From Parvularculaceae bacterium (GTDB taxonomy: Bacteria > Pseudomonadota > Alphaproteobacteria > Caulobacterales > Parvularculaceae), in assembly GCA_028280115.1 (NCBI GenBank), contig JANQMJ010000002.1:1-39371 (forward strand): DNA of 39,371 nt, in the 5' to 3' direction. Below the pieces are notes generated by a model. The model did no database searches and was not told where the DNA came from. It saw nothing but the letters and a program-made list of their open reading frames with translations. Every line of letters starts with the position of its first letter. The stretch's first letter is position 1. Both the position numbers and the translations under genes were made by a program. This document shows positions 33,500 through 39,371 of the stretch, one piece after another.

Positions 33500-35386
33500 C
33501 TAGTGCTGCGATTGCCGTAAAAACGCATCGAACATCAGAACGCTCCATAGCGGCTGGGCGCAGTTGCGCCGGCCGGACAGGTGCGCGCGCATCATGGTCT
33601 CGACCGCATCTGCATTGATAAGGCCGCTCTCGCGCCAGCGGTCCGACTCTTGAAGGCGTTCAAGGGGATTGTCCTTGTCGCGCCGCAGCCAGCCTGCGAT
33701 GGGAAGATCGAAGCCTTGTTTCGGCCGGTTCACATAATCGCGTCCCAGGCGTGGGGCGAGGGCGTGTTTTAGGACTCGCTTGCGCGCCCCATGGCCAAGC
33801 TTGAATGCTGGCGGCAGGCGGCCGGCCCATTCCACAAGCCGGTGATCGAGCAGGGGCGGACGCGCTTCGAGGGAATGGGTCATGGACGTGCGGTCGACTT
33901 TGACCAGCATGCGGCCGGGCAGCCAGGTTGTAAGGTCGACATATTGCGCAACGCTCAACGGGTCGCCGCCGCCCGCCTCGGCCATGGCGGTCTTTATGAC
34001 CGACTGGGGACGATAGCCGGCGAGGGCGCGCCGAAGATCGGGATGGAGCAGCGCTTTAGCGTCCGCCGGCAGGTTGATCGCGACCGCGGCGGCGTAAGCG
34101 TCCGTGCGGGAGGCGGCGAGCGCTTGCAGCGTCGTCTTCGCCCGCAGCGGCTGGGGCGCCCAGTCGAGCTTGGGATAAAGTGCGCCCGCCGGACCGAAAA
34201 CCAACCGGCGCAGGGCGTGCGGGGCCATGGCGCGGATGCGTTCTTCGCCGAGAAAGAACGGATAGCGGCGATAGCCGGCGAACACCTCGTCGCCGCCGTC
34301 GCCGGTCAGCGCCACGGTGACATGGGCGCGCGCCAGTTTCGCCGTGACGAAGCTGGGCAGGGCGGACGTATCGGCGAAAGGCTCGCTGAAGGCGGCGGCG
34401 ACGGCGTCGATCAGATCGGCGATGCGGACATCGGCGATCTCGTCGTAATGCTCGGCGCCGAACTTTTCGGCAATCGCCCGGGCGGCGGCGCGCTCGTCAT
34501 GGCTCGCCTCGCCAAAGCCGATAGTGCAGGTCACGAGCCGTCCGCCCGCTTCATGCATGGCGGCGACGACGCCGGCGGAATCAACGCCGCCGGACAGGAA
34601 CGCGCCTAAAGGAACGTCGGCTTCCATTTGGGACTTAACCGCATCGTCGATGATGCCGCGCAGCGTTTCGGCGGTGGCGCCGAAGGAAAGCCCGCTTTCC
34701 GGCGCGAACACCGGCCGCCAGTAGCGCTCAAGCCGGGGCGTCTTGCCCGGCGCAACGGTTAGCGTGTGAGCCGGCGGCAGCTTGGCGACGCTGCGATAGA
34801 TGGTCTTGGGATCGGGAACATAGCCATAGAAAAAATAATCCGCGACCGCCTGCGGGTCGAATTCCCCTGCGACCAGTCCGGAGGCCATGAGCGCGCCCAT
34901 CTCCGAGGCGAAAACCAGCCAGCCATCCGCGGTCTCGGCGTAATAAAGCGGGCGCTCGCCGAGCCGGTCGCGGGCGAGCATGAGCCGGCGCGTCTCGGCG
35001 TCCCAGAACGCAAAAGCGAACATGCCGCGCAGCCGGTCGATAAACTTTGCGCCGCCTGCCGCCAGACCTTCGGCAAGGACTTCGGTGTCGGCGCGCGTGC
35101 GCAGGGTTTGTCCGCTGGCGGATAAATCTTGCGCAAGCTCTTTATGATTATAAATTTCGCCGTTGAACACCAGCGCCGCTTCGCGGGTTTGCGCCAGAAA
35201 GGGCTGGGCGCCGCCTTCCCGGTCAATGACCGCGAGCCGCCGGCTGCCAAGCCCCACGCCCGGTGCGGTGAAAAAGCCTTCGCCGTCGGGCCCGCGATGG
35301 GCGAGCGTGTCGGTCATGCGCCGGAGCGCGCCGCGGTCGACCTCGCGCGCGCCTTTAAGGTCGATGATGCCGGCGATCCCGCACAT
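33500..35386 (-). CDS. asnB: Asparagine synthase-like amidotransferase of the exosortase locus
   Basis: A 628-residue glutamine-hydrolysing amidotransferase. The N-terminal class II glutaminase domain starts MCGIAGI, with C2 as nucleophile, then AHRGPDGEG and VFNGEIYNHKEL. The synthetase domain has the ATP pyrophosphatase loop LSGGVDS (S265-S270) and ALTGDGGDEVFAGYRRY. It resembles the amidotransferases found beside exosortase A, which probably amidate a polysaccharide or lipid carrier intermediate rather than make free asparagine; this is family knowledge plus context. It begins 5 bp after the exosortase stop on the same strand, so the two share an operon. Confidence 0.9.
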   Translation of the reverse strand: MCGIAGIIDLKGAREVDRGALRRMTDTLAHRGPDGEGFFTAPGVGLGSRRLAVIDREGGAQPFLAQTREAALVFNGEIYNHKELAQDLSASGQTLRTRADTEVLAEGLAAGGAKFIDRLRGMFAFAFWDAETRRLMLARDRLGERPLYYAETADGWLVFASEMGALMASGLVAGEFDPQAVADYFFYGYVPDPKTIYRSVAKLPPAHTLTVAPGKTPRLERYWRPVFAPESGLSFGATAETLRGIIDDAVKSQMEADVPLGAFLSGGVDSAGVVAAMHEAGGRLVTCTIGFGEASHDERAAARAIAEKFGAEHYDEIADVRIADLIDAVAAAFSEPFADTSALPSFVTAKLARAHVTVALTGDGGDEVFAGYRRYPFFLGEERIRAMAPHALRRLVFGPAGALYPKLDWAPQPLRAKTTLQALAASRTDAYAAAVAINLPADAKALLHPDLRRALAGYRPQSVIKTAMAEAGGGDPLSVAQYVDLTTWLPGRMLVKVDRTSMTHSLEARPPLLDHRLVEWAGRLPPAFKLGHGARKRVLKHALAPRLGRDYVNRPKQGFDLPIAGWLRRDKDNPLERLQESDRWRESGLINADAVETMMRAHLSGRRNCAQPLWSVLMFDAFLRQSQH

Positions 35387-35391
35387 CGCGC

Positions 35392-36900
35392 CTAGCCGCC
35401 ATTGCGCGCGAGCCAGGCCTTGAGCGGCTCGACGGCGACCGTATAGCTGCGGATCGCCGCAATCGCCTCGGCGGGATCGCGGCGATAGGCGGCGGCGATG
35501 ACGACCATCCCGCCAGGGCGGTGGCGGCCGACGAGCTTGTCTTTGATCTGCGCCATTTTCGCCCGCCGCGGCGACAAATAGATTTCGCCGTCATGCCAAT
35601 AGGCGGTCACGGCGGCGAGGCGGCGGCCATCGGCGCCGGCCAGAAGATCGAACGCGGTTTCCTCGGAGCGTCCGAAGACGTAGACCACGGCCTTTGTGGT
35701 CCCGATCCGGCGCCAGTCCTCGCCGTCCCAGGCGCGATTGTCGTGGGCGACGATTTCCCCGCCGCGGCGATCATGGGTGAAAAAGCCGAGCGCAATATAA
35801 ACGCTTCGGTCCTGCGCCGCATAGGTCGCCGCCGCGGTTCGATCCGCCTGCGGAATATGGGCGCGCCAGTTTTCCGGCGGCGGTAGGATGCGCCATCCCG
35901 GGGCGCTCAAAAGCGACAGGCTCGCGGGCGCGGTGCGGGGCGCTGTGCGTTCCACCACAAGGCCGGCGTAAAGCGCGGCGGCGATCGTCAGACCGATGGC
36001 GATGAATACGCTGGCAAGGCCGCTGCGGCCCGGTCCGCCGGCGGCGACTTCGATCGGCGCGCGGCGATCCGCATAGCGCCGGCCGATAAGGATCAGGACG
36101 GCGAACACGGCGGCGTAAAACGCCCAGCCGATAAGCCAGTGATCGGGCCCGACGCCCCAGCGCATTTGCGTCAGGGTGGCGATCAGCACCATCAGGAAGG
36201 CGCGCAAACCGTTGGCGGCAAGAGCCACAACGATTGCAAACAGCAGGAACAAGATGCGTTTGCGCCAGCTCGTGAAAGACGCATAGGCGAACACCGCCGC
36301 AATCATCAGCGCGGCGATGAGAAAGCGCAGGCCCGCGCAGGCTTCGGCGACTTCAAACGCGCCGGCGGGCGTGGTGATCAGGATGCCTTCCAGGGCGACC
36401 GGCGTGCCGACCGCGCTTAGCAGGCCGACCACGGTCTGGGCGGTGATCTGTTGCAGAACCGGCGTCAGCGCCGCGCCGAAGGGAACGAGAAAATACAAAA
36501 ACGCAAGCGGATAGGCCCAGGCGCGCAGCGCATTGGCGCCGAATGCAATCCCCACCGCGCCGATCATCAGCGTGACGAAAGCGACATGCTCGATAATGGC
36601 GACCGTTCCGGCGCGCCCCGCCAGCCAGGCGAAAAGTCCAAGGACGAAGATCGCCAGTCCCGGCAATCGCCCGCCGGGCGTTTGCGGCCGCGCGCTCATC
36701 GCCGCGATCATCCAGACCGCGGCCGGGGCGACGACGAAGCCGTGATGGTATGATGACGAAAACGCCCAGAGTTCGACCATCGACCACGCCGTGGGATGAA
36801 ACAGCACGGCGCAAGTTCCCGCAATCGCCGCAAAGGCGAGGGCGGGGGCCGTCCAGGCGTTCCGGCCGGCGGCCTCGGGGTTGATCACGGCGGCGGTCAT
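35392..36900 (-). CDS. xrtA: Exosortase A fused to an EpsI domain
   Basis: A 502-residue membrane protein. Residues 15-290 carry about eight hydrophobic helices with the exosortase catalytic set: C188 in VAEACAGLRF, R233 in NGLRAFL and H254 in GPDHWLIGW. Exosortases are thought to cut proteins with PEP-CTERM-like sorting tags and move them to the surface. Residues ~290-500 form a periplasmic EpsI-type domain after one more helix (SVFIAIGLTIAAALYAGLVV); such fusions occur in proteobacterial XrtA. It is followed at 5 bp by the amidotransferase gene. No protein with an evident sorting tag was seen in the window. Confidence 0.9.
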   Translation of the reverse strand: MTAAVINPEAAGRNAWTAPALAFAAIAGTCAVLFHPTAWSMVELWAFSSSYHHGFVVAPAAVWMIAAMSARPQTPGGRLPGLAIFVLGLFAWLAGRAGTVAIIEHVAFVTLMIGAVGIAFGANALRAWAYPLAFLYFLVPFGAALTPVLQQITAQTVVGLLSAVGTPVALEGILITTPAGAFEVAEACAGLRFLIAALMIAAVFAYASFTSWRKRILFLLFAIVVALAANGLRAFLMVLIATLTQMRWGVGPDHWLIGWAFYAAVFAVLILIGRRYADRRAPIEVAAGGPGRSGLASVFIAIGLTIAAALYAGLVVERTAPRTAPASLSLLSAPGWRILPPPENWRAHIPQADRTAAATYAAQDRSVYIALGFFTHDRRGGEIVAHDNRAWDGEDWRRIGTTKAVVYVFGRSEETAFDLLAGADGRRLAAVTAYWHDGEIYLSPRRAKMAQIKDKLVGRHRPGGMVVIAAAYRRDPAEAIAAIRSYTVAVEPLKAWLARNGG

Positions 36901-36994
36901 AGCGTCTCGCGGCGTCGCAAGACCGCCAGACTAAGCGCTTGGCGTTTCGGGTCTGTTAACCAAGCAGCGATCCGCCGGACGCTGAAACACAGCG

Positions 36995-37009
36995 TTAATT
37001 ATTCCTTAG
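36995..37009. promoter_or_regulatory. Near-consensus CtrA-type site upstream of the exosortase gene
   Basis: TTAA-N7-TTAG, one base from TTAA-N7-TTAA, about 95 bp before the exosortase start (minus strand). Possible but weak. Confidence 0.3.
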
Positions 37010-37050
37010 AGTCGGTTGCGGATCAGACGGATCGCCCGCTCATCCCGGAC

Positions 37051-37092
37051 GCGCTGCATCACCCCGGATCATCGTCCGGGGTGATGCAGCGC
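37051..37092. terminator. Strong hairpin with 18-bp perfect arms
   Basis: gcgctgcatcaccccgga (37051-37068) pairs perfectly with 37075-37092 around a 6-base loop. It lies downstream of acs and upstream of the exosortase operon, both on the minus strand. No T-run follows on either side, so it may be a REP-type element that also stops or protects transcripts. Confidence 0.6.
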
Positions 37093-37117
37093 AGAGCCGG
37101 GATCCAGCAAACGAAAA

Positions 37118-37172
37118 ATGACGGGCAAAGCCCGGCTTTATTCACAAGAATGGATTCCCGCTTTCGCGGGAA
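37118..37172. repeat. Palindrome pair, same family as 129-178
   Basis: cgggc-aaa-gcccg, AT-rich linker with ttcacaagaa, then attcccgctttcgcgggaat. Third copy of the family in the window. Confidence 0.7.
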
Positions 37173-37209
37173 TGAGCGGAGATATGAATTATGCAATCCG
37201 CAACCGACC

Positions 37210-39156
<1,947 letters not shown>

Positions 39157-39284
39157 TCCCGTCTCCATTCGCCTATGGCGGGAACATAGCCAAGGATACC
39201 GCCGGCGCAAAGACTGCGCACGCCGGGCAACGGCAGGGGAAAGTTAGGCTGTAGTTTCCATTTAACGCTTGCCCGCGTTCGAGA

Positions 39285-39368
39285 CCAAAATCGCTTTGGA
39301 CCAGGAGGAAAGCGCAAGGAAGTGTGGCCACTTTCGAGCATTTCCGACGCCGTCCAAAGCGATTTTGG
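39285..39368. repeat. 17-bp inverted repeat upstream of acs
   Basis: ccaaaatcgctttggac (39285-39301) and gtccaaagcgattttgg (39352-39368) are exact inverse copies 50 bp apart, about 130 bp before the acs start. The right copy touches the window end, so more may lie beyond. Confidence 0.7.
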
Positions 39369-39371
39369 CCG

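Larger units (their letters stand above)
36901..37209. other. 309-bp region between acs and the exosortase gene
   Basis: It includes a near-consensus CtrA-type site (36995-37009) within an AT-rich stretch upstream of the exosortase gene, a perfect 18-bp-arm hairpin (37051-37092) and the palindrome pair (37118-37172) near the 3' end of acs. No gene. Confidence 0.6.

Overview
The window is a GC-rich chromosomal segment of an alphaproteobacterium. The evidence is the sequence of L32 (rpmF), the eno-ftsB-pdhA order, the topA-dprA-plsY-pyrB block, a TTAA-N7-TTAA CtrA-type site and the abundance of GC-rich intergenic palindromes. DUF6090-type membrane proteins and an exosortase A/EpsI fusion suggest the Parvularculales/Hyphomonadaceae/Caulobacterales neighbourhood. 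That placement is inference. No tRNA, rRNA, CRISPR array, transposase, integrase or phage gene was seen.

Layout. Positions 1-9945 (minus strand): a low-GC orphan gene with a HEPN-like motif, RNase R, an M23 lipoprotein, a PepSY-like secreted protein, DNA topoisomerase I, DprA and PlsY. Positions 10027-13123 (minus): a low-GC TrmH-type methyltransferase where pyrC would be expected, then PyrB, a small membrane protein and RuvX. Positions 13316-20405 (plus): a membrane-anchored gluzincin-like protein, then gatC, gatA and gatB. A PhyH-type dioxygenase, an alpha/beta hydrolase and a DUF7832-like protein sit between gatA and gatB. Positions 20521-24844 (plus): an accessory patch with an NTF2-like protein, a DUF6090 membrane protein, two fossil 5' ends of further DUF6090 genes, another membrane protein, a cysteine synthase, a DUF6491-like protein and a Sel1-like protein. 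Positions 24855-29184: a small periplasmic protein (minus), then rpmF, a lipoprotein, eno, ftsB and pdhA (plus). Positions 29632-36900: an exosortase-associated envelope locus with a SolA-type oxidase, a glycosyltransferase, a CelD/FemAB-like GNAT protein, an asparagine-synthase-like amidotransferase and the exosortase. Positions 37210-39156 (minus): acetyl-CoA synthetase.

How the genes work together. Housekeeping blocks (RNA decay and DNA topology; pyrimidine and phospholipid synthesis; tRNA-dependent amidation; glycolysis into pyruvate dehydrogenase with a cell-division gene between) alternate with intergenic palindrome arrays. Several places where conserved gene order breaks (pyrB without pyrC, pdhA without pdhB, gatA apart from gatB) lie at or near such arrays or hold lower-GC insertions. 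The exosortase, amidotransferase, GNAT protein and glycosyltransferase probably cooperate in surface polysaccharide production and protein sorting.

Less ordinary signals: a four-copy face-to-face hairpin repeat, a 50-bp two-hairpin repeat found in both orientations, a ~200-bp composite repeat with conserved ends, three copies of a DUF6090 5' end that differ mostly at third codon positions, a consensus CtrA box before ftsB, and an operator-like palindrome before the PepSY gene. I did not find one clearly new multi-gene system. The DUF6090 fossil array and the repeat families are the best candidates for follow-up.
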